A stretch of DNA of 64,000 nt from Anoxynatronum sibiricum (GCF_039414295.1 NZ_JBCITM010000010.1:62001-126000), one strand, 5' to 3'. Numbered from the stretch's first letter, positions 43,736 to 52,726 are shown. A program made the numbers and translations. The notes: generated by a model not told the origin, from the sequence alone.

Positions 43736-44540
43736 GGGAGTTCACCATCCTTTCGCCTTCACCCCGACGGGGGTAAATCAGCCGGTCTTCCTCTTTTAAC
43801 ATCACGTTCATTTTATCAAAAACATTGCGTGCCGAGTCATTTCCGGCAATAAGAAGCACGCCTTCCATAATCATGCGGTAGCGAAGCACCATCTGCTCAA
43901 TATATTCCCGCAGTCTTACCATGAGTGGCACGGCAATAAAGCTGGCGATCAGACTGCCGTAAAGGGTGCTCACCAGGGCGGTGGCCATGTGCCCCATAAT
44001 GGCATAAGTCTGGTCCAGGTGAGACAGCAGGCCAATCATGCCGATGAGGGTTCCGATGAGACCAAAGGAAGGCGCCACGTAGGAGACCACCTTCAGCAGG
44101 TTATACGACCGGTAAAGATTGGCACGCCGGGACTCAATGTCTTTCTCCATGATATTCTGAACCACTTCCGCTTTTTTATAGTCATTCAGAAGAATCAGGG
44201 CATCTCTGACAAAGCTGTCGGTTTCACCGTCAATGTCTCCGTTCAGCGACAGCAGCCCTTCCCGTTTCACCTTGATGGAAATCAGGTGAATTTTGTGCAG
44301 GTCTTCCTCATATGTGACGGGCTGAGTGAAACTGTCACGAATGAGCGTCACCGTTTCCACCACTGTTTGAAAGGAGAAACCAACAATGACAGAGAGAATG
44401 ATCCCTGCCAGAATAATCTCCAGTGCGTACAGGTTAAAGAGCGCCGCCATGGAAATACTGCCGCCGATGGAATGAATCATCAGCACCAGCAGAATCAGCA
44501 CGATGGGTACTTTGGTATTGTTAAGCCAAGAAGCTTTCAT
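43719..44540 (-). CDS. motA: Flagellar motor stator protein MotA
   Basis: 273 residues from the ATG at 44540, eight bases after AAAGGA; an ATG three codons earlier overlaps that site. Four membrane helices are visible (about 10-27, 35-55, 150-172 and 185-208) with a large cytoplasmic loop between the second and third that contains REGLLSLNGDID, and the VSYVAPSFGLIGTLIGMIGLL block typical of MotA. It is divergent from speD. Confidence 0.93.
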   Translation of the reverse strand: MKASWLNNTKVPIVLILLVLMIHSIGGSISMAALFNLYALEIILAGIILSVIVGFSFQTVVETVTLIRDSFTQPVTYEEDLHKIHLISIKVKREGLLSLNGDIDGETDSFVRDALILLNDYKKAEVVQNIMEKDIESRRANLYRSYNLLKVVSYVAPSFGLIGTLIGMIGLLSHLDQTYAIMGHMATALVSTLYGSLIASFIAVPLMVRLREYIEQMVLRYRMIMEGVLLIAGNDSARNVFDKMNVMLKEEDRLIYPRRGEGERMVNSLGPEI

Positions 44541-44687
44541 GAAATCCATCCTTTATTCATATTTCTTTCCTGTTTTTTTGTTGCGGCTCTTCTCCTGCTT
44601 TTTCCGGCCATCATCGCCAGATGCCCCTATTGTATCAGAAAGCCCCCGGGGAATAAATAAAAAAACCGGTAATTTCCCATTATGACC

Positions 44688-44715
44688 TTGCAGTCCTGCG
44701 GGACCGTGTTATAAT
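44688..44715 (+). promoter_or_regulatory. Sigma-A promoter of speD
   Basis: TTGCAG (44688-44693) and TATAAT (44710-44715) spaced by 16 bp lie 67 bp upstream of the speD start. Confidence 0.75.
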
Positions 44716-44781
44716 AGTATTCACCAGGCGGCACAGGGCCTGGCTTTTGTGATGTCCTGAGGACCATAAGGAGGGATTCTA

Positions 44782-45609
44782 TTGAAAATTAAAGGCATTG
44801 ACAAGTTGAAGCTCTACGACTTTAATAATCTAACCAAGTCGCTGAGCTTTAATATATATGATATCTGTTATGCCAAAAGCTATGAGCACCGTCAGGATTA
44901 CATTCGGTATATTGACGAACAGTATAACGCCACCCGGCTGACAGAAATCCTCACCAACGTGACCCATATCATTGGTGCCAACGTGCTGAACATTGCTCAG
45001 CAGGACTACGATCCCCAGGGTGCCAGTGTCACCATGCTCATCGCGGAAGGCCCCGTGGAAACCCTGGGCGCCGCCAATGGTTCTGCCCGGCCTGGCCCGG
45101 ACGCCGAACAGGTACATAAGGAATCTGTGGTGGGCCATTTGGATAAAAGCCATATCACGGTACACACTTACCCCGAGAGCCATCCCGATAAGGGAGTCAG
45201 CACCTTCAGGGCCGACATTGATGTTTCAACCTGTGGTCAGATTTCACCGCTGAAGGCTCTCAATTACCTGATTAAGAGCTTTGAGTCAGACATTATCATC
45301 ATGGACTACCGGGTGCGGGGTTTCACCAGAGATATGAACGGAAAGAAATGCTTCATCGACCACAAAATCAACTCCATTCAAAATTATCTTCCCGCCAAAA
45401 CCCGGAATCAGTACCAGATGATTGACGTCAACATTTATCAGGAGAACATTTTTCACACTAAGATGATTCTTCGGGAGTTTGATCTGGACAATTATCTTTT
45501 TGACTCAGAAAGAAATGAGTTTGACCCTGCCGAGCGGAAGAAAATCAAGAAAAAAATCAAAAAAGAAATGTCTGAAATCTTTTATGGCCGTAATATGGTC
45601 AACGTTTAG
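44782..45609 (+). CDS. speD: S-adenosylmethionine decarboxylase proenzyme
   Basis: 275 residues from a TTG at 44782, seven bases after AAGGAGGG. The length and sequence match the longer Escherichia coli-type SpeD and not the short Bacillus/Thermotoga form. The self-cleavage site is [14 protein letters not shown]: Lys122-Ser123, where Ser123 becomes the pyruvoyl group; His124 and the later Cys in [16 protein letters not shown] fit the active site. It makes decarboxylated SAM for spermidine synthesis. No speE lies beside it. Confidence 0.95.
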   Translation: MKIKGIDKLKLYDFNNLTKSLSFNIYDICYAKSYEHRQDYIRYIDEQYNATRLTEILTNVTHIIGANVLNIAQQDYDPQGASVTMLIAEGPVETLGAANGSARPGPDAEQVHKESVVGHLDKSHITVHTYPESHPDKGVSTFRADIDVSTCGQISPLKALNYLIKSFESDIIIMDYRVRGFTRDMNGKKCFIDHKINSIQNYLPAKTRNQYQMIDVNIYQENIFHTKMILREFDLDNYLFDSERNEFDPAERKKIKKKIKKEMSEIFYGRNMVNV

Positions 45610-45642
45610 AAGAGCCCGCCGAATGATCCGGCGGGCTCTTCT
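45608..45642. terminator. Hairpin between convergent speD and RibD-C genes
   Basis: AGAAGAGCCCGCCG and its exact complement form a 14-bp stem with a 7-base loop spanning both stop codons. There is no T run in either direction, so termination relies on the very stable stem. Confidence 0.65.
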
Positions 45643-46633
45643 AATAGACCAACACCTGCCGGCTGAAGAGCACCGACTCCGGCGTCATGTGAAGGCTGGC
45701 CAGCTGCCCCTGGGGTGCCGATGCAGGTTGAAAAGCGTGGCCGGTTCCCGGAAGCACACTGCCACCGGCATAAACACCAGTATGGGTGAGAAAAAATTCA
45801 TCCAGCTTCTTTTCAGCCATCAGCTGCCAGATCCAGTGGGGGGATTCCACTGCCATCTGACGAACTCCCAGCTGGCGCAGCAGGGACAGCAGGGTGTGAA
45901 AGTCGGGGAAATGATCATCCGGCAGGGTGATGACCAAGTGCCGCGGATCGGCGCCTTCCGGGTCTTTTTCCAACTGCCGGTTCACCATTTGTGCCGACAT
46001 GGCCGCCAAGCCAACAGTCTCTTGGGGGTTGGCACCGTCAATCACCCCATAGCAAAAGCGCCCGCCGGGGCAATCCACCAGCTCCTGACGGCTGGAAGCC
46101 GGCACCACCACCAGCAACGGGATCTGGGGAGTTGACAGCACCGGGTGCTGCCAGGGCAATTCTCCCGGCCGCCGGGTGATGATCACATTCCATGGATTCC
46201 TGCAAAAACGGCTGTCATGTGCCTCCCGAAAAGCCTGAAGATCCGGGTCATACACATGGCCGGTGAACTCCGGCTCTTCTTTCAGGGTGCCGGTGCCCAG
46301 CAGTACGGCATCTGCCCAGGTGCGCACCAGGTTCACCAACCACAGATCCGTTTTCCCCTGGCTGTGATCCAGCTTGTTGGCACTGGTAAGGGTTCTGCTG
46401 CTGGATTCATTTTCAAACCCCAAGCGCCCATCTAGGGAAAGCACCAGACAGCCGGTGAGATAGGGACGGTCTGGCGGCGCTGCCGGAAACACCAGGGGGC
46501 CGTACACCCGCTCCACCTTTTCGGGAATCTGGCAAAAATCGGCATTTTCTGCCATTTGACGTAACAGATTTTCGTTTCTGTAAAGGCATTGCAACGGTAA
46601 TTGAGATGCAGGAAAAGCGATTTTTTTCAGCAT
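45641..46633 (-). CDS. RibD C-terminal-domain (dihydrofolate reductase-like) reductase
   Basis: 330 residues. After about 50 leader residues the DHFR-like fold begins with RPYLTGCLVLSLDGRLG and continues with DLWLVNLVRTWADAVLLGTGTLK and, near the end, LRQLGVRQMAVESPHWIWQLM. The family reduces the ribosyl group of a riboflavin precursor, but the leader is not a deaminase domain, so it is not full RibD; many stand-alone copies have unknown substrates. AGGAGG precedes the ATG. No riboflavin genes are nearby. Confidence 0.82.
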   Translation of the reverse strand: MLKKIAFPASQLPLQCLYRNENLLRQMAENADFCQIPEKVERVYGPLVFPAAPPDRPYLTGCLVLSLDGRLGFENESSSRTLTSANKLDHSQGKTDLWLVNLVRTWADAVLLGTGTLKEEPEFTGHVYDPDLQAFREAHDSRFCRNPWNVIITRRPGELPWQHPVLSTPQIPLLVVVPASSRQELVDCPGGRFCYGVIDGANPQETVGLAAMSAQMVNRQLEKDPEGADPRHLVITLPDDHFPDFHTLLSLLRQLGVRQMAVESPHWIWQLMAEKKLDEFFLTHTGVYAGGSVLPGTGHAFQPASAPQGQLASLHMTPESVLFSRQVLVY

Positions 46634-47042
46634 AACTGCCTCCTATTGAAATGATGGTGTCTATTTTGAATTAATGATACAACCCGTCTTAACATGATGA
46701 TGTGCTCTTTCTGATAGTGGTGATTCCATCTCTCTCGAAGTGGTGATTAATTCTTCATGGGCGAGTAAGCCTGCTGATTGATGATGCCCTTATTGTCAAT
46801 CAGTCCCGCCCGATCTGCAATTCCCGGAGGCCGCTTCCCTTGCCGAAAGCAAAACCGCCTTTTTCACGACAGTCGGTATTTTTCCAATCACTCATAATAT
46901 GATACAATTGAGTGGCGACTCGCCCCTTCTTTAACCAGTACATCCAGAGCAGCGCTGGTGCTGTTATGGCGCAGTGACACTACTGTGGCAATACTTTGTG
47001 ATTTGCTTATGACCGCTGCATTCATAACACCCCTCACAGGAG
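46634..47042. other. 409-bp intergenic region with a possible decayed small gene
   Basis: On the minus strand an ATG at 46895 opens a peptide starting MSDWKNTDCREKGGFAFGKGSGL that ends after 31 codons; a -1 shift near codon 24 would carry it on to ADRAGLIDNKGIINQQAYSP and a TAA at 46747-46749. There is no ribosome binding site and the family is not recognised, so this is either a decayed gene or chance. A weak TACAAT lies near 46.9 kb. The rest holds nothing recognisable. Confidence 0.25.
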
Positions 47043-47045
47043 TTG

Positions 47046-48719
47046 ATGAAATTGGATAACCGCCGCATCCAGCGCATCGTTCAGCGAATGATGCTGCTGA
47101 TTCTCATCATGTTTGTTTCCAGCGTTTTTTTAACCCGCTACCTGTATCAAACCTTTGAAGGGAAAAGCATCACCTACTTTCAGAGCATCCTTTTTGTGGT
47201 GCAAACCTATACCACCACTGGTTACGGGGAACTGCTGCCCTTTGAAACCGGTATGATGAACCTGTATGCTTCCCTCCAGATGATTCTGGGCACCGGTTTG
47301 ATCCTCATCGGTTTGGCCACTGCCGCTGCTGCCTGGATGCAAAGCCACTTCCAGGAATTGCCTGCCACCAAGGTCTCTGCCAAGCTGAAAGATCACATGA
47401 TCATCTGCGGTTACTCACCGCTGGCTGATTCCCTGCTGGATGAGCTTATTATTCAGCAAATGCCTTATGTAATTGTAGAGAAGCGCCATGGAACGGTGCG
47501 GGAACTGATGCAGCAGGGCCTGAACGTGATTCAGGGAGACCCCTCTGAACAGCAGATGTTGGAGGCTGCCGGCATTCGCCAGGCACGGGCCCTCATTGCC
47601 AGCAGCACCGACGATACCAATGTACACATTGTACTGGAAGCCCGTTCACTCTCTTCGCTGCCCATTCTGGTGGCAGTGGAAAATGAACTGCAGCAGGAAG
47701 CACTGGAACTGGCCGGCGCCACTGAAATCGTCGCACCGAAGCGCATCCTGGGAGAAGAGCTGGCCAGGGTGGCCACTTCCAGTCTGGGAAAAGAACTGGT
47801 GGCTGACATTGACCAGTTGGGCGACCTGCTGGTGATGGAGTTTCCCATCGGCATGTACTGTCAATATGCCAACCAAACTCTTCAGCAGAGCCGCATTCGC
47901 GAAAATACCGGCACCACCATTCTGGGATTGTGGGAAAACGGCGTGTTTCGTTTTGTAGACAGCCCCCATATGGTGCTGTCAGAGGAATCAATGGTGGTTG
48001 TTCTTGGCACCCGTGAGCAGCTGCAGCAGCTGGATGACAGCCTTTCCAGCCACCTTTACTCACCGGGCGATAACCGTCACCGGTTCGTTGTGGCCGGCTA
48101 TGGCGATGTGGCCAAGCGTACAGTGGAACTCCTGTCGAAACAGGGGAATGAAGTACGCCTCATTGTGAATCAACCGGTGCCTGCTCATTCCCATGTTTCC
48201 GGAGACATGACTTCCCGGGCGGTGCTGTTGGAAGCAGGCATTGATAAAGCCGGTACTTATATCATTTCTGCCCCAACAGATGAACAGGCCATTTTTTCCA
48301 CCCTTATGGCCAGAAAAATCAATCCACGACTGCGGATTTACGTGCGGGCCAACAGCCACACCAATGTGAAGAAGCTGTACCGGGCTGGTGCCGATTTTGT
48401 CTTGTCTGTTTCCAAGATATCCGGTAACATCATTTCCCGGCTGCTGACCACCGGCCCGGGAGATGTGATTCCCGATGTGGATATTCAGTTTTTTCAGCAC
48501 CAGGTGGGTGAAGAACTGGACCTGACCACCATTCAGGAAGCTACGATACTGAAAAGCTCAGGCTGCATGATCATCGCCATTAAGAAAGAAGGCACCATTC
48601 TTCAGAACCCGCCGGCCGCCACTTTACTGTGCACTGGTGATATCCTGGTACTGCTGGCCCAGGGGGACGGGAGGGAAAAATTCAAAAGAGCCGTTCAATC
48701 AGCGAGAGAACCTGCCTAA
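47046..48719 (+). CDS. Two-helix potassium channel with tandem RCK domains
   Basis: 557 residues from the ATG at 47046; a TTG at 47052 is better spaced from AGGAG and remains possible. Two membrane helices (about 13-31 and 72-95) flank the pore loop with the potassium filter TTTGYGE at 56-62. Two RCK units follow, each with TrkA-N and TrkA-C parts: the first begins DHMIICGYSPLADSLL (about 115), the second HRFVVAGYGDVAKRTVELL (about 340), with the second glycine motif GxGxxA. Tandem RCK on one chain resembles GsuK-type channels gated by ligands such as Ca2+ and NAD. A TrkA-C part closes the protein. Confidence 0.92.
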   Translation: MKLDNRRIQRIVQRMMLLILIMFVSSVFLTRYLYQTFEGKSITYFQSILFVVQTYTTTGYGELLPFETGMMNLYASLQMILGTGLILIGLATAAAAWMQSHFQELPATKVSAKLKDHMIICGYSPLADSLLDELIIQQMPYVIVEKRHGTVRELMQQGLNVIQGDPSEQQMLEAAGIRQARALIASSTDDTNVHIVLEARSLSSLPILVAVENELQQEALELAGATEIVAPKRILGEELARVATSSLGKELVADIDQLGDLLVMEFPIGMYCQYANQTLQQSRIRENTGTTILGLWENGVFRFVDSPHMVLSEESMVVVLGTREQLQQLDDSLSSHLYSPGDNRHRFVVAGYGDVAKRTVELLSKQGNEVRLIVNQPVPAHSHVSGDMTSRAVLLEAGIDKAGTYIISAPTDEQAIFSTLMARKINPRLRIYVRANSHTNVKKLYRAGADFVLSVSKISGNIISRLLTTGPGDVIPDVDIQFFQHQVGEELDLTTIQEATILKSSGCMIIAIKKEGTILQNPPAATLLCTGDILVLLAQGDGREKFKRAVQSAREPA

Positions 48720-48770
48720 ATAGTGTTACCCTGCTTTCAACAGGTGCTTCATCTGGAACGTGGCTCTCGA

Positions 48771-49052
48771 CTAATATTTCTCCAGCATCAGTTTTTTCCA
48801 TTTGAACAGCTGCGACAGTGAAATCACCACTTCACTGCTTTGGGCTGTCAATTTTTTAGGGATAAATAAAGTAATCCCCTGGTGATGAAAAGCTTCGTAA
48901 TCCTCCGGATTACTTTCGGGCTCCCAAAGATCAATCACCGCCACATCCACGGTGCCCGAGTGGCATCAGCCCTGTTTGACATAGTGAATTCCTGCCTTGC
49001 CTCCATTCTGGAGGATGTAATCCACCGCCGCTTTTTCCATGTTGATTTTCAT
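48771..49052 (-). CDS. CC/Se-motif small selenoprotein with in-frame TGA (Sec29)
   Basis: The frame from ATG 49052 to TAG 48771-48773 encodes 93 residues, interrupted only by TGA at 48966-48968 (codon 29). Around it the protein reads HYVKQG-U-CHSGTVDVAVIDLWEP, and both sides keep coding character (EDYEAFHHQGITLFIPKKL, ISLSQLFKWKKLMLEKY). The Sec-Cys pair after Gly and the short HesB/IscA-like layout match the group known as CC/Se motif family selenoproteins, whose function is unknown. AAAGGGTG precedes the ATG. A hairpin of bacterial SECIS geometry follows the TGA. Ordinary gene calling would miss this gene. A pseudogene with a nonsense mutation is the alternative, made less likely by the fold around U29-C30. 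Confidence 0.8.
48936..48954 (-). promoter_or_regulatory. Candidate bacterial SECIS hairpin of the CC/Se selenoprotein
   Basis: In the minus-strand RNA CACCG and CGGUG pair around the loop UGGAUGUGG. The stem starts 12 nt and the loop 17 nt after the UGA, within the range usual for bacterial SECIS elements, and the second loop base is G. A shorter alternative stem (CCA-CGG/CCG-TGG) also exists. Confidence 0.5.
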
Positions 49053-49127
49053 GGGGTTTCACCCTTTCCATCTTGTGCTATAATAAGACCACTGCAGACA
49101 ACACCGCAGCCTGAAAGGAATCTAACG

Positions 49128-50987
49128 ATGACACAACCATTTTTACCCGTTACACTGGAAGAAGCCGAAAAACGGGGATGGGAATTTCCCGATTTTGTTC
49201 TGGTAAGCGGCGACGCTTACGTCGACCACCCCGCCTTCGCCCCCGCCGTCATTGGCCGGTGGCTGGAAGCCCATGGGTTTTCTGTGGGCATCATTCCCCA
49301 ACCCGACTGGACCGACCCGGAGGCCTTTTCTGTTTTTGGCACTCCCCGGCTGGCTTTTCTGGTGACTGCCGGCAACATGGACTCCATGGTGAACCATTAC
49401 ACCGTTAATAAAAAACGGCGCCGACAAGATGCCTACTCTCCCGGCGGCGCTTCCGAAAAGCGTCCCGACCGGGCAGCCACTGTTTACACCCGCAAACTGA
49501 AGAAGCTCTTCCCCAAAACACCGGTAATTTTAGGTGGTCTGGAGGCCAGCCTGCGACGCATGGCCCACTATGACTACTGGGAAGACCGAATGAAGCCCTC
49601 CATTCTCATGGACACCAAGGCTGACCTGCTGGTTTACGGCATGGGGGAACGCACCATTCTTGAAATTGCCGAGGCCCTGAACAGCGGCCTCTCCGCTGCC
49701 AATCTCACCTTTATCCCCGGCACTGCTTTCTATTCCCGGGAGCTGGACACCTTCGACAACCCCCTGGTGCTCCCTTCCTGGCGCACCCTGCAGAGTTCCA
49801 AAAAACAAGTGGCCCGCAGCTTTCTCCGGCAGATGGATCACAACGATCCCGTCACCGGCCAGCCACTGGCAGAGCCCTACGACACCGGGTTTATTGTGCA
49901 GCTGCCCCCGGCCGAACCACTGACAACAGCCGAAATGGACCAGGTGTACCGGCTGCCCTACCTGCGCCGGGCCCACCCCCAGTACGATAAAGCCGGCGGC
50001 GTTCCCGCTCTGGATGAAGTGCAGTTCAGTCTCACCAGCAGCCGGGGATGTTTTGGTGCTTGCCATTTTTGTGCCATCACCTACCATCAGGGCAAGACCG
50101 TGCAGCCCCGCAGCCATGAAGCCATTCTGGAAGAAGCCGCTGCCATGACCCAAGACCCGGCCTTCAAGGGTTATTTTCATGATGTGGGCGGCCCCACGGC
50201 CAATTTTCGGCAACCGGCCTGCGAAAAAATGACCACCTCCGGTGCCTGTACCCACCGCCAGTGTCTCACACCTCAGCCCTGTCCCAATCTCACAGTGGAT
50301 CACCATGATTACGTGACCCTGCTGCAAAAACTGCGTAAGCTGCCCCGGGTGAAGAAAGTGTTTGTGCGCTCAGGTGTACGCTATGATTACGTGATGGCTG
50401 ATACAGACCCCACGTTTTTTGAAGAGCTCTGCCGCCACCATGTGAGCGGCCAGCTGCGGGTGGCACCTGAACATGTGGACGAAAAGGTGCTGGCACTTAT
50501 GGGAAAACCCTCCAAAGAGGTTTATGAAGCCTTCCGCAAGCGTTTCGAAGACTTTAATGCCCGGGAAAACCTGAACCAGTTTTTGGTGCCCTACCTGATC
50601 TCCAGCCACCCCGGCTCTGATCTGAAGGCGGCCATTGAGCTGGCCCTCTACCTGAAAGAACTGGGCCACACCCCTGAGCAGGTGCAAGATTTTTACCCCA
50701 CTCCCGGTACCCTTTCCACTGTCATGTATTATACCGAAATGAACCCCGTAACTGAAGAGCCCCTTTTCGTTCCCAAAGAACCGGATGAAAAGCGGATGCA
50801 ACGGGCATTGCTCCAGGCCAAGCTGCCTGAAAACCACGCGCTGGTGCGCCAGGCCCTGAACAAAGCGGGGCGGCGTGACCTCATCGGCCGTCACCCGGAC
50901 GCCCTGGTACCTCCCGGCGACGAAGTGAAAAAAACAAAGCCTGCACCACCAAAATCCCAGGGGAGCAGGCGCAAAAATAACCGTTAA
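49128..50987 (+). CDS. YgiQ-family radical SAM protein
   Basis: 619 residues from the ATG at 49128, eight bases after AAAGGA; the frame extends back to 48882 over the divergent selenoprotein gene, which is shadow. The radical SAM cysteines are Cys308, Cys312 and Cys315 in RGCFGACHFC, followed by the family DVGGPTANFR block and a second Cys-rich stretch (ACEKMTTSGACTHRQCLTPQPC). YgiQ proteins are conserved, and their reaction is unknown. A TATAAT at about 49079-49084 provides a promoter. It is followed at once by repeat copy D and a terminator. Confidence 0.93.
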   Translation: MTQPFLPVTLEEAEKRGWEFPDFVLVSGDAYVDHPAFAPAVIGRWLEAHGFSVGIIPQPDWTDPEAFSVFGTPRLAFLVTAGNMDSMVNHYTVNKKRRRQDAYSPGGASEKRPDRAATVYTRKLKKLFPKTPVILGGLEASLRRMAHYDYWEDRMKPSILMDTKADLLVYGMGERTILEIAEALNSGLSAANLTFIPGTAFYSRELDTFDNPLVLPSWRTLQSSKKQVARSFLRQMDHNDPVTGQPLAEPYDTGFIVQLPPAEPLTTAEMDQVYRLPYLRRAHPQYDKAGGVPALDEVQFSLTSSRGCFGACHFCAITYHQGKTVQPRSHEAILEEAAAMTQDPAFKGYFHDVGGPTANFRQPACEKMTTSGACTHRQCLTPQPCPNLTVDHHDYVTLLQKLRKLPRVKKVFVRSGVRYDYVMADTDPTFFEELCRHHVSGQLRVAPEHVDEKVLALMGKPSKEVYEAFRKRFEDFNARENLNQFLVPYLISSHPGSDLKAAIELALYLKELGHTPEQVQDFYPTPGTLSTVMYYTEMNPVTEEPLFVPKEPDEKRMQRALLQAKLPENHALVRQALNKAGRRDLIGRHPDALVPPGDEVKKTKPAPPKSQGSRRKNNR

Positions 50988-50988
50988 A

Positions 50989-51034
50989 CAGACTGTCGCC
51001 AACCTACAATGAAGATAACCGGTTTGGTGTAAGG
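50989..51034 (+). repeat. Dispersed 3'-UTR repeat, copy D (partial)
   Basis: Starting two bases after the ygiQ stop, CAGACTGTCGCCAACC, ATGAAGATAA and TTTGGTGTAAGG follow the order and spacing of the left arm of the 42.7-kb element. Only the left arm is present. Confidence 0.55.
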
Positions 51035-51043
51035 TACCCTCTG

Positions 51044-51077
51044 AACTGTCGGCTAAATCGCCGGCAGTTTTCTTTTA
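51044..51077 (+). terminator. Terminator of the ygiQ gene
   Basis: AACTGTCGGC and GCCGGCAGTT pair (one wobble) around a 6-base loop, followed by TTTTCTTTT. It overlaps the stop codon of the convergent msrA gene. Confidence 0.88.
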
Positions 51078-51854
51078 CCAATAAGCCGCTGCCATGCGGC
51101 GCAGCTGCTGCTCTGCCTCTTCCGACAGATTCATCCATTTCAGGTCTTCCTCCAGCTGCTCCGGTGTTCCGTGACCGGCCAGGTAACCGTTCACCCTGGC
51201 GGCGGTGGTGGAGTCCACAAAGGCTTGAAAGGTATCAAACTGGTTTTTCACCTCATCAAACAGCTCCCGCCGGTTTTGCAGATAATACTTCTGGTGGTAA
51301 TCTTCGGCTGAATAGAAGGTCACTTCTGACCGAATCACTGTTTGCACCTGCTGGCCTTTGGCAGCTTCCAACTGCTGGATAGAATCCTGCAGCGCCTGGG
51401 CCTGCGTGTCGTTGTGGGTAAACACCATGCTGCGGTACTGGGCTGACCAGGCCCTTGCAAAGGGGTCGTGGTTTTCCCAGAAGATGTGAAGCAGCGCCTC
51501 GTATGTGATCACTTCCGGGTCATAGACAATCTGGATGGTTTCCGTATGGTCGCCAATATGGCGGTACGTGGGGTTGGGGGTGGTGCCTCCGGCATAACCG
51601 ACACGGGTACGCATCACTCCCGGCTGTTGCCCGAACCGGGCATCAGGTCCCCAAAATCAGCCAAGGGCAAAAGTGGCAGTTGCTTCATGTGTGTTTTGAT
51701 TCTTTGCTTCCTGCATTCCATCACCTCTTTCTGTTTCTGACGCGGGGGAACCCGCATGTTCCTCTCGGCAGGCAGTACCAACTGCTGCCATCAATACCCA
51801 TACTATCAATAATCCCATAATCTGAAACCGCTTCCTCTTCAGATTCTTGTTCAC
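51075..51854 (-). CDS. msrA: Peptide methionine sulfoxide reductase A, selenocysteine-containing lipoprotein
   Basis: The full gene runs from a GTG at 51854 to TAA at 51075 with one in-frame TGA (51657-51659, codon 66), giving 259 residues. The catalytic motif reads ATFALG-U-FWGPDARFG, exactly where ordinary MsrA has GCFWG, and VGYAGGTTPNPTYRHIGDHTETIQIVYDP follows. The N-terminus is a signal peptide with Cys29 as probable lipid anchor, so it repairs oxidised methionines in extracytoplasmic proteins. There is no other cysteine, hence no resolving Cys, as in reported clostridial Sec-MsrA. The GTG start overlaps the UspA stop by four bases. Reading the two halves as separate genes would be wrong. 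Confidence 0.92.
51624..51646 (-). promoter_or_regulatory. Candidate bacterial SECIS hairpin of msrA
   Basis: In the minus-strand RNA CUG-A-UGCCCG and CGGGCA-A-CAG pair around the loop GUU. The loop begins 21 nt after the UGA, its first base is G, and there is an A-A internal mismatch; this fits the compact bacterial SECIS shape. Confidence 0.65.
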
Positions 51855-52726
51855 AGCAAACCACTTCCATTCATCACATGGGTGTCGCAGGGTACCAGCA
51901 ACACCGGCTGCTTTGACTGGCGGGTCACAGCTTCAGCAGTGCTGCCCAGCAACAGCTGTTGAATAAAGCCTTCCCCCCGCCGGGGCATCAAAATGAGGCT
52001 GATCGCTTCTTCATCGGCAATTTCAAGAATACGCCGGGAGGGAGTACCGTCAGTGAGATGAACCGCCACTTCACAACCTGCCGCTTCCATTTCTTTTTTC
52101 ATTTGCTGCAGTTCCTGCTCGTTCCGATTCCGCAGTTCCTGCCACATGGCTTCGTCCCGAACCTTTTGCACCACCGACACCAGGACCACCGAATCAATAT
52201 GGGGCGCCATGGCCATCAGCTCCTGCCACACCTGCCGGGCACAGGGAGAAAAGTCGGTGGGAAACAAAATCCGGTTAAATTTCAGCCGGCACACCGGGGT
52301 GTAGTCTTTTCGGTTCACATCTCTGAATTTTTCCACCAATACCGGTACCGGACTGAGACGAACCACATCGAAGGTGGTGCTTCCCAAAAATAGGCTGCGG
52401 ATCATGCCGCCCCCATGGGAGCCCATTAGAATTAGTGAAGCCCCTTCTTCCACCGCTGTGTTAATGATTTCTTCTGGTGGAAATCCCATGGGTACCCGAA
52501 TACTCACCTGATACCCTTCTGCTTCCAGCCGTTTTTTTTCCTTTTGCAGCCGTTCTTCGTAGTGGCGCTGCACCTCCAGGGCACTTCCCTGCGCTCTCAC
52601 AATGCTGACAGCATGAAAGAGCACCACTTCTTCCATTCCCTGTGCCTTCAGTTCTGCCAGGCAGGCCATGAGTTCCTGGGCCGGCGGTGAAAAATCGGTG
52701 GCCAGCAGTATTTTTTTCATCAGCAT
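51851..52726 (-). CDS. Universal stress protein with two UspA domains
   Basis: 291 residues from the ATG at 52726 (another ATG two codons on is equally placed after GAGAGGGGG). Domain 1 begins KKILLATDFSPPAQELM and carries the nucleotide-type motif GSHGGGMIRSLFLGSTTFDVV; domain 2 begins RILFPTDFSPCARQVW and ends MPRRGEGFIQQLLLGSTAEAVTR. The G2xG9xG(S/T) pattern suggests ATP binding in both. Its stop overlaps the msrA start, linking it to oxidative repair. Confidence 0.9.
   Translation of the reverse strand: MLMKKILLATDFSPPAQELMACLAELKAQGMEEVVLFHAVSIVRAQGSALEVQRHYEERLQKEKKRLEAEGYQVSIRVPMGFPPEEIINTAVEEGASLILMGSHGGGMIRSLFLGSTTFDVVRLSPVPVLVEKFRDVNRKDYTPVCRLKFNRILFPTDFSPCARQVWQELMAMAPHIDSVVLVSVVQKVRDEAMWQELRNRNEQELQQMKKEMEAAGCEVAVHLTDGTPSRRILEIADEEAISLILMPRRGEGFIQQLLLGSTAEAVTRQSKQPVLLVPCDTHVMNGSGLL

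Noticed and set aside
51075..51617. Separate short MsrA gene starting inside the motif, plus a 65-residue lipoprotein gene upstream
   Set aside because: Joined through TGA 51657-51659 the two give one complete MsrA with the catalytic motif; separately the first half has no function and the second lacks the active site and a ribosome binding site.
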